From NCBI GenBank assembly GCA_963799395.1, contig CAWCWZ010000055.1, positions 5,906 through 69,905 on the forward strand: a stretch of 64,000 nucleotides of DNA, written 5' to 3'. Origin of the DNA: Bog-752 sp963799395. Lineage in GTDB: Bacteria; Actinomycetota; Thermoleophilia; UBA2241. Made by a program: the position numbers and the translations under genes. The notes under the pieces are model-generated. The model was not told the DNA's origin and ran no database searches. It worked only from the letters and a program-made list of their open reading frames with translations. This document shows, in pieces, positions 17,235-25,496 of this stretch (its first letter is position 1; each line of letters opens with the position of its first letter).

Positions 17235-18467
17235 ATGGACTTCAGGTACACGACCGAGCAGAACCTCTACCGTCAGGCCATCCGCGAGTGGCTGACCAAG
17301 AACTTGGAGCCGCGCGCCCGCGCCATCGACGAGGCCGAGGACGGCATTCCCGACGACATCACCGCGGGCATGGCCGAGCTCGGCATGTTCGGCGTCACCA
17401 TCCCCGAGGAGTACGGCGGCCTGCCGCTGCCCGACGAGGAGCGCCTGATCTACGCGATGATCACGATCCAGGAGATCGCGCGCGCCGACCTCAGCATGAG
17501 CACCCCCGTCTACACCCTGCTCACCATCGGCTGGTCGTACATCATCAACCGCTACGGCACCGACGAGCTCAAGCAGGAAGTCCTGCCCGCGGTCGCCGAG
17601 GGCAAGGCCTTCGCCGGCATCAACACGACCGAGCCCGGCGGCGGCTCCGACCTGGGCGCCATCAAGACCGTGGCGCCGTGGAACGAGGCCAAGCAGGCCT
17701 TCGTCATGAACGGCGAGAAGGCGTACGTGAGCGGTCCCAAGGAGTGCGCCAAGTGGGGTCCGCCCAGCGGCCACTGCACGCTCGTCAAGACCGACCCCAA
17801 CCAGGGTCACAAGGGCATGACCTTCATCTGGGTGCCGGCCCATCTGCCCGGCATCACCTACACCACCTACAAGGACATGGGCCGCATGGGCCTGTCCACC
17901 GGCGGCTGGATCTACAAGGACGTCGAGCTGCCCCGCAAGTACGTGCTGGGCGAAGAGGGCAAGGGCTTCTACGTCAACATGGACGGCTTCAACGCCGCCC
18001 GCGTGCTGGTCGTGGCCGCCTGCCTCGGCGGCGCCGAGAAGGCGCTCGAGATCAGCGGCGAGTACACGGCCCAGCGCACCACCTTCGGCAAGCCGCTCGG
18101 CAAGTGGGAGGGCATCTCGTTCGAGATGGCCGACGACTGGATGCAGCTCGACATGCTCAAGCTCAACCTGCTGCGCGGCGCCTGGATGATCGGCCAGGAG
18201 CACACCAACCCCGGCCAGTTCGGCCGCAAGGAGATCAACAAGATCATCAGCACCTGCAAGTGCCTGGCGCCCACCCTGTGCCACGACATCGCCCGGCACG
18301 GCATGATGTACCACGGCGCCTTCGGCTACACCAAGGAGACGCCGCTCGAGATGCTGCTGCGCGGCGTCATGAGCTATGAGGTCGGGGCCGAGGGCGGCCT
18401 GATGATCATGCGCGGCATCATCGCCCGCGACGAGTGGGGCGACACGCACAACCCGTTCAAGGACTAG
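17235..18467 (+). CDS. acyl-CoA dehydrogenase
   Basis: A 410-residue flavoprotein of the acyl-CoA dehydrogenase family, which introduces a double bond next to the CoA thioester and passes electrons to ETF. The N-terminal helical domain (1-120), the FAD-binding beta domain with TEPGGGSDLGAIKT, and the C-terminal helical domain with RTTFGKPLGKWEGI are all present. The catalytic-base region near the end reads SYEVGAEGG, with a Glu at the usual place. It is followed directly by FixC, FixX, FixA and FixB, so its electrons probably go to a FixABCX-type flavoprotein system. The substrate is not readable; CaiA-like crotonobetainyl-CoA reductases belong to the same family. It ends in TAG, followed by a strong hairpin. 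Confidence 0.93.
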   Translation: MDFRYTTEQNLYRQAIREWLTKNLEPRARAIDEAEDGIPDDITAGMAELGMFGVTIPEEYGGLPLPDEERLIYAMITIQEIARADLSMSTPVYTLLTIGWSYIINRYGTDELKQEVLPAVAEGKAFAGINTTEPGGGSDLGAIKTVAPWNEAKQAFVMNGEKAYVSGPKECAKWGPPSGHCTLVKTDPNQGHKGMTFIWVPAHLPGITYTTYKDMGRMGLSTGGWIYKDVELPRKYVLGEEGKGFYVNMDGFNAARVLVVAACLGGAEKALEISGEYTAQRTTFGKPLGKWEGISFEMADDWMQLDMLKLNLLRGAWMIGQEHTNPGQFGRKEINKIISTCKCLAPTLCHDIARHGMMYHGAFGYTKETPLEMLLRGVMSYEVGAEGGLMIMRGIIARDEWGDTHNPFKD

Positions 18468-18473
18468 ACGTCC

Positions 18474-18506
18474 GGGAGGGGCGGCGGCGCTGCTGCCGCC
18501 CCTCCC
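18474..18506 (+). terminator. hairpin between acyl-CoA dehydrogenase and fixC
   Basis: A 15-bp stem (18474-18488 with 18492-18506, one G-T pair) closes a three-base loop, 6 bases after the stop codon. It may attenuate or process the operon transcript. Confidence 0.45.
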
Positions 18507-18534
18507 GTCCCTGCTCGAGGAGGCGGGAGCGGAC

Positions 18535-19824
18535 ATGGAGAAGGTCGAGTGCATCGTCGTCGGCGGCGGCCTGGCCGGCCTGGCCGCCGCCTACGGTCTC
18601 GCCCGCGACGGCGTCGAGGTCATGGTCCTCGAGCGCGGCAACTACTCGGGCTCGAAGAACGTCACCGGCGGCCGCCTCTACGTGCGGCCGCTGCGGCGCA
18701 TCTACCCTGAGCTCTGGGAGGACGCGCCGTTCGAGCGGCCGGTCGCCCGCGAGCTGATCACCATGCTGGGCGATGGCGCCGCCACCACGGTCGAGCTCGC
18801 CTCCGAGCGCCTCTCGGGGCCGTCGCCGCAGTCCTGCACCGTGCAGCGGGCCAGGTTCGACCAGTGGCTGGCCGACAAGGCCACCGCGGCCGGCGCCATG
18901 GTCGTCACCGACATGAAAGCCGACGAGCTGCTGCGCGACGGCGACAAGGTCATCGGCGTGCGCGCCGGCGGCGACGAGGTCGGCGCTGAGGTGACGATCG
19001 TCGCCGAGGGCGTGCTCGGGCTCCTCTCAGGCGGCGCGGGGCTGCGTGAGCAGCCCCGCGCCGCCGACCACGCGGTCGGCTTCAAGGAGATCATCGAGCT
19101 GCCGCCCGGCGTCATCGAAGACCGCTGGCGCCTGAACGAAGGCGAGGGCGCGGCCCAGCTCTTCATGGGCGAGGTCACGCGCGGCATGACCGGCGGCGGC
19201 TTTCTGTACACCAACCGGGCGTCGATCGCCCTGGGCGTCGTGGTCAGCATGGAACAGATGCGCACGCGCGACGACGAGCTCGAGTCGTGGGAGCTCCTCG
19301 ACGCCTTCAAGGAGGCCGCCCAGATCAAGCCGCTGGTGCGCGGCGGCGAGCTCGTCGAGTACTCGGCACACGCCGTCTTCGAGGGCGGCGCCGACAAGCT
19401 GCCGCGGCCCTACGGCGCCGGCTATCTGCTGGCCGGCGAGGCCGCCGGTTTCGCCTTGAACGCCATGGTCACCGTGCGCGGCATGGACCTGGCGATCGCC
19501 TCGGGCTGGGCGGCGGCGCGGGCGGCCCTGGCCGCCCGCGCCGCCGGCGACTCGTCGGCCGCCACCCTGTCGGTCTACGAGCGCTTTCTGGCCGAGACCT
19601 TCGTCACGGCCGCCATGAAGGCCGGCCGCGGCGTACCGCAGGCCATCGAGAACCGGCGTCTGTTCAGCGAGTACCCCGGCGCCGTGGCCCGTCTGCTCGA
19701 GGGCTTCTTCGCGGTCGACGACGAAAGCTCGGCGACCCTGGTGCGCACGAGCCTGCGCGGCGCCCGCCGCGAGTTCCTCAAGATCGAGACGCTCAAGGAC
19801 CTCTGGTCCCTGCGCAAGGTGTGA
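18535..19824 (+). CDS. fixC: FixC-type electron transfer flavoprotein-quinone oxidoreductase
   Basis: A 429-residue FAD protein. The N-terminal dinucleotide motif GGGLAGLAAAYGLARDG and the ERGNYSGSKNVTGG region match FixC/ETF-QO. GYLLAGEAAGF (about 300) is the second FAD contact. FixC accepts electrons from the FixAB flavoprotein and passes them towards quinone, or acts in electron bifurcation with FixX. ATG follows GAGGAGGCGGGAGCGGAC. FixX follows 12 bases later. Confidence 0.92.
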   Translation: MEKVECIVVGGGLAGLAAAYGLARDGVEVMVLERGNYSGSKNVTGGRLYVRPLRRIYPELWEDAPFERPVARELITMLGDGAATTVELASERLSGPSPQSCTVQRARFDQWLADKATAAGAMVVTDMKADELLRDGDKVIGVRAGGDEVGAEVTIVAEGVLGLLSGGAGLREQPRAADHAVGFKEIIELPPGVIEDRWRLNEGEGAAQLFMGEVTRGMTGGGFLYTNRASIALGVVVSMEQMRTRDDELESWELLDAFKEAAQIKPLVRGGELVEYSAHAVFEGGADKLPRPYGAGYLLAGEAAGFALNAMVTVRGMDLAIASGWAAARAALAARAAGDSSAATLSVYERFLAETFVTAAMKAGRGVPQAIENRRLFSEYPGAVARLLEGFFAVDDESSATLVRTSLRGARREFLKIETLKDLWSLRKV

Positions 19825-19836
19825 GGTGAGGCCGTC

Positions 19837-20127
19837 ATGAGCGAGCAGCCCGGCAAGGTCGACGCCAAGCTCGGCATGAACGTCTTCAAGCTCGACCAGG
19901 AACCCCACATCGTGATCGACGTCGAGAAGTGCCGCACAGTCTGCACGCAGCGCGCCTGCCTGCAGGTGTGCCCGGCCGACCTGTTTGAGCTGAGCGACGA
20001 GGGCGACATGACCGTCAACTGGGAGGGCTGCCTCGAGTGCGGCACCTGCCTGATCTGCTGCGACGAGAAGGCGCTGACCTGGCAGTACCCGCGGGGCGGC
20101 TTCGGCGTGCAGTACCGGATGAGCTAG
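19837..20127 (+). CDS. fixX: FixX ferredoxin-like protein
   Basis: A 96-residue iron-sulfur protein. HIVIDVEKCRTVCTQRACLQVCPADLF and GCLECGTCLICC supply the Cys residues for the clusters, in the arrangement of FixX, the partner of FixC. It is cytoplasmic and forms the end of the electron path of the ETF system. It ends in TAG and is followed by a 16-bp hairpin before fixA. Confidence 0.92.
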   Translation: MSEQPGKVDAKLGMNVFKLDQEPHIVIDVEKCRTVCTQRACLQVCPADLFELSDEGDMTVNWEGCLECGTCLICCDEKALTWQYPRGGFGVQYRMS

Positions 20128-20133
20128 AGGGGC

Positions 20134-20169
20134 GGGCGGGCGGCGGGCCGCAAGGCCCGCCGCCCGCCC
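20134..20169 (+). terminator. GCAA-loop hairpin between fixX and fixA
   Basis: A perfect 16-bp GC stem (20134-20149 with 20154-20169) with loop GCAA, a stable GNRA tetraloop. It lies inside the gene set, so it may set the ratio of FixCX to FixAB or mark a transcript end. Confidence 0.5.
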
Positions 20170-20208
20170 CGTCCCGTCACAACCCGCGACGGCCGGAGGT
20201 TTGATGCC

Positions 20209-20991
20209 GTGGACATCGCCGTGTGCGTAAAGACCAACCCCGACCTGCAGCTCATGCGCGTCAAGGACCGCGTGCCGGTGCTCGAGGCCGTGCCCTTCAA
20301 GGTGGGCGACCTCGAGAAGAACGCCCTCGAGGCGGCGCTCAAGCTGCGCGACGCCGCCGGCGACGGGCGCATCGTGGCCGTCGCCGTCTCGCAGGGCGAC
20401 CGCAAGCTGCGCGAGACCATGAAGGAGGCGCTGGCCATCGGCGCCGACGAGGCGGTGCTCGTCGCGGACCCGGCGCTCGACAGCACAGACCAGGGCGGCG
20501 TGGCCCTCACTCTGGCGCGCGCCCTCGAGAAGTCGGGGCCGTTCGACCTCGTGCTGTTCGGCGAGGGCTCGACCGATGGCTACTCGGGTCAGGTGCCCTC
20601 GCGGGTCGCCGAGCTCCTCGGCCTGCCCGAGGTCGGCTACGCGCGCTCGCTCGAGATCGCCGGCCCGGTCCTGCGCGCCGAGCGCAGCATGGGCGAGTCG
20701 GTCGAGACCCTCGAGGCGCCGCTGCCGGCGGTCGCCACCGTGGTGAGCGAGATCAACGAGCCGCGCATCCCGACGCTCATGAGCATCATGAAGGCCGGCA
20801 AGAAGCCGGTCGCCGAGCTCACGCTGGCCGATCTCGCGCTCGACACCGCCGCGGTCGCGCCGCGGCGCGCCGTCCGTTCGAATCTGGCCGAGGAACAGTC
20901 GCGCAAGCACGTGCTGTTCGAGGGCGAGCCGGCCGCCCAGGCCGAGGCCCTTGTCAACGCGCTGGTCGCCGAAGGCGTCCTGGGGAGGTGA
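20209..20991 (+). CDS. fixA: electron transfer flavoprotein beta subunit (FixA)
   Basis: A 260-residue EtfB/FixA protein that binds AMP or FAD with FixB and carries electrons from the acyl-CoA dehydrogenase. The start IAVCVKTNPD, the KEALAIGADEAVLV region, and the family signature SVETLEAPLPAVATV with the EINEPRIPTLMSIMKA stretch are visible. GTG start behind GGAGGTTTGATGCC. FixB follows with its ATG 5 bases after the stop. Confidence 0.93.
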   Translation: MDIAVCVKTNPDLQLMRVKDRVPVLEAVPFKVGDLEKNALEAALKLRDAAGDGRIVAVAVSQGDRKLRETMKEALAIGADEAVLVADPALDSTDQGGVALTLARALEKSGPFDLVLFGEGSTDGYSGQVPSRVAELLGLPEVGYARSLEIAGPVLRAERSMGESVETLEAPLPAVATVVSEINEPRIPTLMSIMKAGKKPVAELTLADLALDTAAVAPRRAVRSNLAEEQSRKHVLFEGEPAAQAEALVNALVAEGVLGR

Positions 20992-20996
20992 CGGCG

Positions 20997-21944
20997 ATGA
21001 CTGCGATCCTCGTCTACTCGGAACAGACCGACACGGCCCTCGAGCTGCTCGGCGCCGCCCGCACGCTCGCGCCCCAGCTCGGGCTCACGGTGAGCGCGGC
21101 GGCGCTGGGTGCCGACGCCGACGCGGCGGCGCTCGCCGCCCACGGCGCCGCGCCGGTGTACGTCTGCGCCGAACCCGCCCTCGACGGCCTGGACACGGCG
21201 GTCGTCGCCCAGGCCCTGGCGCACATCGTCGAGCAGGCCGGCGCCTCCGTCGTGCTACTCGGCTCGACGCGGCGCGGCCGCGAGCTGGGCGGGCGCCTCG
21301 CCCAGCGGCTCGGCGCCGGCTGCGTCACCGACGCGATCTCGCTCTCGGTCGAGGGCGGCGCCCTCGTCGCTGGCCGCTACAACCTGGGCGGGGCCACGGT
21401 GCAGGCCGAGGCGATCACCACGCCGGTCCAGGTCGTGGCCGTCATGCCCAAGATCTTCGAGGCCGGCGCCGCCGCCGGCGGCGGCGGCGACAACGTCGTC
21501 ACCGTGTCGCCGGGGCTTGCCGCGCCGGCCGTGAAGGTGGTCGACCGGCGGCCCAAGGAGGGACAGGCCGTCGACCTGGCCGCCGCCCCGCGGATCGTCG
21601 GCGTGGGCCGCGGTCTCGCCAAGCGCGACGACCTGCCCCTGGGCGAGGGACTGGCCGCGGCCCTGGGGGCCGAGCTGGCCTGCACCAAGAGCCTCGCCGA
21701 CTTCGGCTGGATGGCCGACGACCGCATCGTCGGCCTGTCGGGCGCCAAGACCGCGCCCGACGTGTACCTCGCCGTCGGCATCTCCGGGCAGGTGCAGCAC
21801 ACCGTGGGCATCGCCCAGGCGCGGATCATCGCCGTGGTCAACCAGGACAAGGACGCCCCCATCTTCGCCCTCGCCGACTACGGCATGGTCGGCGACCTCT
21901 ACAAGCTCGTGCCGGCCCTGGTCGAGAAGCTCAAGACACTGTAA
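20997..21944 (+). CDS. fixB: electron transfer flavoprotein alpha subunit (FixB)
   Basis: A 315-residue EtfA/FixB protein. The C-terminal FAD domain carries the signature SGAKTAPDVYLAVGISG, HTVGIAQARIIAVVNQDKDAP and ADYGMVGDLYKLVPAL. The ATG at 20997 follows GGGGAGGTGACGGCG. It completes the FixCXAB set. The gene ends in TAA before a 20-bp hairpin. Confidence 0.93.
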   Translation: MTAILVYSEQTDTALELLGAARTLAPQLGLTVSAAALGADADAAALAAHGAAPVYVCAEPALDGLDTAVVAQALAHIVEQAGASVVLLGSTRRGRELGGRLAQRLGAGCVTDAISLSVEGGALVAGRYNLGGATVQAEAITTPVQVVAVMPKIFEAGAAAGGGGDNVVTVSPGLAAPAVKVVDRRPKEGQAVDLAAAPRIVGVGRGLAKRDDLPLGEGLAAALGAELACTKSLADFGWMADDRIVGLSGAKTAPDVYLAVGISGQVQHTVGIAQARIIAVVNQDKDAPIFALADYGMVGDLYKLVPALVEKLKTL

Positions 21945-21968
21945 GGCGGGCCCCTGGGGCCCGACGAC

Positions 21969-22010
21969 GGCGGCGGGGCGGGTGTCGCAAGCGACACCCG
22001 CCCCGCCGCC
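21969..22010 (+). terminator. terminator of the fix operon
   Basis: A perfect 20-bp stem, 21969-21988 with 21991-22010, closing on an AA apex (in practice a CAAG loop), 25 bases after the fixB stop. It is followed by CTTGG rather than a T-run. Confidence 0.6.
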
Positions 22011-22024
22011 CTTGGCCCGAGCAA

Positions 22025-22400
22025 GGGGCGGGTGAGTGCCCAGACGCTCTCCTCATGTGGCCCGAGCGAAGGCGGGGTGAGGGTCGAGGAAGGCTGGCGT
22101 GAGCGAAGGGCGGGGTGAGGCTCGACCTCAGGCCTGAATGTGGCGTGAGCGAAGGGCGGGGTGAGGGTCGAAGGTCGGCCTGCGAGGTGGAGGCCATCAA
22201 GGTGAACCGCGCAAGGTACCGAGACAGCTCCGACCTGAGGCCCTTACCCCGCCCGGAGCGCCCCCCGAGACAGCTCCGACCTGAGGCCCTTACCCCGCCC
22301 GGAGCGCCCCGAGACAGCTCCGACCTGAGGCCGTCACCCCACCCGGAGCGGCTCCGAGACAGCTCCGACCTGAGGCCCTCACCCCGCCCGAAGCGCCCCC
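22025..22400. repeat. two related short repeat families in opposite orientation
   Basis: The stretch between fixB and the transketolase genes (21945-22554) has no convincing gene. Family 1, GAGCGAAGGGCGGGGTGAGG and variants, occurs about four times from 22025 to 22175. Family 2 is a 44-46-base unit starting GAGACAGCTCCGACCTGAGG, with four copies at 22221, 22267, 22311 and 22356, followed each time by a CCCTYACCCCGCCCGGAGCG-like part. That part is nearly the reverse complement of family 1, so the two halves could fold on each other. There are no variable spacers, so it is not CRISPR. Confidence 0.75.
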
Positions 22401-22436
22401 ACCTCCACACGTGGCGCCGGCCGCAACGGTTCACGC

Positions 22437-22508
22437 TTGCATGGCGGCGGAGAACGGCTATGATGCGACGAGTTCCATTCTTCGGAGTCGAGTTCCGTCT
22501 GAAGGAAC
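22437..22508 (+). promoter_or_regulatory. promoter and twin operator boxes of the transketolase operon
   Basis: TTGCAT (22437-22442) and TATGAT (22459-22464) are 16 bases apart. Immediately downstream lie two boxes 20 bases apart, GTTCCATTCTTCGGA (22472-22486) and GTTCCGTCTGAAGGAAC (22492-22508). The second is a palindrome with GTTCC/GGAAC arms. Twin boxes just after the -10 suggest repression, probably by the IclR protein encoded at 25497-26375. Confidence 0.6.
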
Positions 22509-22554
22509 CAGCACGAGACCACGTTTCGTCGCGTGCCGGTGAGGGAGGAGTCGT

Positions 22555-23400
22555 ATGGAAGAGGCTCGTGACCGCGGTGACCTCGCCCCACTGGCGTACA
22601 AGCTGAGGCGGGGCACCATCGAGACGCTGTGCCGCGCCCAGGCGGGACACCCCGGCGGCTGCCTGAGCGTCGCCGAGATCATGACCGCCCTGTACTTCAA
22701 GGTACTGCGTCTCGATCCGGCAAACCCCGGCTGGGAGGACCGCGACAGATTCATCCTCTCCAAGGGTCACGCGGCCGTGATCTACTACGTCGCCCTCATG
22801 GAGCGCGGCTACTTCTCGGCGGACACACTCGCCACCTACGACCAGATCGACTCGATCCTGCAGGGCCACCCCGACCTCCACACGCCCGGTGTCGACATGG
22901 CCTCCGGCTCGCTCGGCCAGGGACTCTCGGCAGGCGTCGGCATGGCGCTCGGCGCGCGGCTCGATAGCCGCCACGACGTGCGCGTCTATGTGCTGCTGGG
23001 CGACGGCGAGCTGCAGGAAGGCCAGGTCTGGGAGGCCGCCCTGGCCGGCGCCAAGTACGGGCTCGACTCGCTCGTGGCGATCGTCGACGACAACCACGTC
23101 CAGCTCATGGGCGACACGGCCGCGATCATGCCGGTCGAGCCCATTCCCGACAAGTGGCGGGCCTTCGGCTGGAACGTGATCGAGTGCGACGGCCACGACA
23201 TCGAGGCGATCGTGGCCGCCTGCGAGGCGGCCAAGGCCGTGAAGGGGCGCCCCAGCGTCATCGTTGCCCAGACCATCAAGGGCAAGGGCGTCTCGTTCAT
23301 GGAGAACACGCACCTGTGGCACTCGGCCCTGGTCTCCGAGGAACAGGAGGAGCAGGCGCTCGCCGAGCTGTGCGCGGCGGAGGTGGCCTTCAATGCCTGA
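22555..23400 (+). CDS. transketolase, N-terminal subunit
   Basis: A 281-residue thiamine-diphosphate half-transketolase. The early QAGHPGGCLS motif, SLGQGLSAGVGMALG, and the TPP/metal motif GDGELQEGQVWEAA...DDN are present. It pairs with the C-terminal subunit encoded next. Split transketolases of this type act in the non-oxidative pentose route or in catabolism of unusual sugars. The GGAGGAG ribosome site is 6 bases before the ATG. First gene of an operon with a hydrolase, IclR regulator, epimerase, dehydrogenase and cupin. Confidence 0.92.
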   Translation: MEEARDRGDLAPLAYKLRRGTIETLCRAQAGHPGGCLSVAEIMTALYFKVLRLDPANPGWEDRDRFILSKGHAAVIYYVALMERGYFSADTLATYDQIDSILQGHPDLHTPGVDMASGSLGQGLSAGVGMALGARLDSRHDVRVYVLLGDGELQEGQVWEAALAGAKYGLDSLVAIVDDNHVQLMGDTAAIMPVEPIPDKWRAFGWNVIECDGHDIEAIVAACEAAKAVKGRPSVIVAQTIKGKGVSFMENTHLWHSALVSEEQEEQALAELCAAEVAFNA

Positions 23401-24355
23401 GCTCATGGCCCAGCGCGACGCCTTCGGCAAGGCCCTGGTCGAGCTCGGCGCGCTGAACGAGCGGGTCGTCGTCATCGACGCCGACCTCGCGTCGTCGACC
23501 AAGGTGAACCTCTTCGAGGCCGCCTACCCCGAGCGCTTCTTTCAGATGGGGGTCACCGAACAGAACGTGATGAGCGTGGCGGCCGGCTTTGCCACCATGG
23601 GCTTCGTGCCCTTCGCCAACACCTTCGCCTGCTTTGCCACCAAGCGTGCGCTCGATCAGATCCGCATCTCGATCGCTCAGCCGCGCCTGTCGGTGGTCGT
23701 TATCGGCGGCTACGGCAGCCTGTTCGTGGGCAAGAGCGGCAAGACCCACCAGGCCGTCCAGGACGCGGCCATCATGAGGGCCATGCCCAACATGACCGTC
23801 GTGGCGCCGGGCGACGGCGTCGAGGCCCGCAAGGCGGTCTTCGCCGTCGCCGAGTACGGCGGGCCCATCTACCTGCGCCTCACCCGCGACCCCTGCCCGG
23901 TCGTGTTCGACGACGGCTACGACTTCAGGATCGGTCCCGCGGTGGTCGTGCGCGAGGGCAGCGACGTCACCATCATGACCACCGGCATCATGCTGGGCCG
24001 CGCCGTCGAGGCGGCCGAGCTGCTCCAGACCGAGGGCATCAGCGCCCACATCCTGCACGTCCCCACGCTCAAGCCGCTCGACGTCGAGTCGATCGTCGCC
24101 GCCGCCGAGAGGACCGGCCTGGTCGTCACGGCCGAGGAGCACACCGTCATCGGCGGCCTCGGAGGCGCCGTCGCCGAGACGCTCGGCGAGCACCGGCCGA
24201 CGCCCATGAAGCGCGTCGGCATCGCCGACGTGTACAGCGAGTCGGCGCCGAACGACGCGCTGCTCGAAAAGTACGGCTTGACCACCGGCCACATCGTTGC
24301 CGCCGCGACCGCACTGGTCTCCGGCACGACGGCCGCCACGTCGGCGAAGCGCTAA
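23393..24355 (+). CDS. transketolase, C-terminal subunit
   Basis: A 320-residue partner carrying the pyrimidine-binding and C-terminal domains: DADLASSTKVNLFEAAYPERFFQMGVTEQN in pieces (Glu of the GVTEQN motif activates TPP) and the later TAEEHTVIGGLGGAV. The ATG lies within the last codons of the first subunit (8-base overlap), so the two are translationally coupled. The longer upstream open frame is a shadow. Confidence 0.92.
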   Translation: MPELMAQRDAFGKALVELGALNERVVVIDADLASSTKVNLFEAAYPERFFQMGVTEQNVMSVAAGFATMGFVPFANTFACFATKRALDQIRISIAQPRLSVVVIGGYGSLFVGKSGKTHQAVQDAAIMRAMPNMTVVAPGDGVEARKAVFAVAEYGGPIYLRLTRDPCPVVFDDGYDFRIGPAVVVREGSDVTIMTTGIMLGRAVEAAELLQTEGISAHILHVPTLKPLDVESIVAAAERTGLVVTAEEHTVIGGLGGAVAETLGEHRPTPMKRVGIADVYSESAPNDALLEKYGLTTGHIVAAATALVSGTTAATSAKR

Positions 24356-24367
24356 GGAGGAGAACTC

Positions 24368-25462
24368 ATGGCAGTCCTGTCTACGAATCGTCCCGACCTG
24401 TTCTTCGAAGACACCGCCGTCGGTCGGATGTTCAAGGAGCTGTGGGAAGCCGACACGGCCCAGATCGAAGCCGTCCTGGCCGACTACGGCATCCCGTCGC
24501 CGTGCGAGTGGGCCAAGCCCGGCAGCTACATCCAGACGACCATTCGGGCGCAGGTCGAACAGAACCGCCGCAAGAACGACGTCGTGCTCATCCCCGTCGG
24601 CTGCACCGAAAACCACGGCCGCCACACGGTGACGGCCATGGACACGTTCTTCGTCAGTCAGCTCTGCGAAGCCGTGCATCGCTTCACCGCCAAGCGTGGC
24701 GCGCCCGTGTCGGTGGCCATCCCGCCGCTGATGTACGGCGGTCATCCCTACCATCACCTCGGCATGCCGGGCACCGTCATGCTGCGCGAGGAAGTGGTCG
24801 AGGAGACCCTCGTCGACGTCATGCTCGGCCTCTGGAACGACGGCTTTCGCAAGCAGATCATCGTCAACAACCACGGGCACCTCTGGATGCTCGAGTCGGC
24901 GTTGCACAAGTTCCTCAAGCGTTACCAGCTCCCCGGCGTCTACCGGGTGATCGACTGGCATCGCTCGGTCAAGGACTTCTTCCGCACCAAGGACATGGGC
25001 GGCGAGTGGGACACGCAGTTCATCCACGCCGACGAAGCCGAGACGTCGATCGGCCTGCTGTTCTTCCCCGAGATGGTCGACATGCAGTACGCCGTCGAGA
25101 CCGAGACCAAGCAGTACCTGCCGGGCGGCCACTTCAACAACTCGGTCGATGGCATCAACCGGCCGCAACGCTGGTCCGAGGGCGAGGGCCACTTCGCCAT
25201 CGAGTTCTTCGGCACGCCCGAGGGCGTCGTCGGCAAGCCCACCCTGGGTGACGCCGAGAAGGCCAAACGTCCGGTGGCGGCTTTCTGCAGGTACCTCACC
25301 ATGATCGTCGACGACATCCTTGAGGTCTTCCCGGCCGGGACCGTCCCACCCGTCGAAGAGACGACCTTCCGCTCGGCGGCCGACATGGAGCCCTTCCTGC
25401 GCGAGCCGGGCAGCCCCGGCTGGAAGCCGATCACGGCGTTGCCCATCCTGGGCCAGCACTGA
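24368..25462 (+). CDS. creatininase-family amidohydrolase, possible 3-dehydro-scyllo-inosose hydrolase
   Basis: A 364-residue member of the creatininase fold. The metal-binding core is visible: VLIPVGCTENHGRH (Glu and His), AMDTFF (Asp), GGHPYHHLGMPGTVM, and IIVNNHGHLW. Typical creatininases are about 250 residues; this longer form, with the AKPGSYIQTT start and the GGHFNNSVDG and FGTPEGVVGKP tail, resembles the subgroup that includes the IolN ring-opening hydrolases of 3-dehydro-scyllo-inosose. The neighbouring dehydrogenase and epimerase suit that route, but it is an inference. ATG follows AGGAGGAGAACTC. Confidence 0.75.
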   Translation: MAVLSTNRPDLFFEDTAVGRMFKELWEADTAQIEAVLADYGIPSPCEWAKPGSYIQTTIRAQVEQNRRKNDVVLIPVGCTENHGRHTVTAMDTFFVSQLCEAVHRFTAKRGAPVSVAIPPLMYGGHPYHHLGMPGTVMLREEVVEETLVDVMLGLWNDGFRKQIIVNNHGHLWMLESALHKFLKRYQLPGVYRVIDWHRSVKDFFRTKDMGGEWDTQFIHADEAETSIGLLFFPEMVDMQYAVETETKQYLPGGHFNNSVDGINRPQRWSEGEGHFAIEFFGTPEGVVGKPTLGDAEKAKRPVAAFCRYLTMIVDDILEVFPAGTVPPVEETTFRSAADMEPFLREPGSPGWKPITALPILGQH

Positions 25463-25496
25463 CCGGCCCGGACGGCGTGAGCGGCATGGAAGAGCG

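Noticed and set aside
16524..18554. Minus-strand 676-residue open frame
   Set aside because: Antisense of the DUF3870 and acyl-CoA dehydrogenase genes, which have strong family evidence.
22221..22400. CRISPR array
   Set aside because: The unit repeats end to end with no variable spacers, and no cas genes are present.
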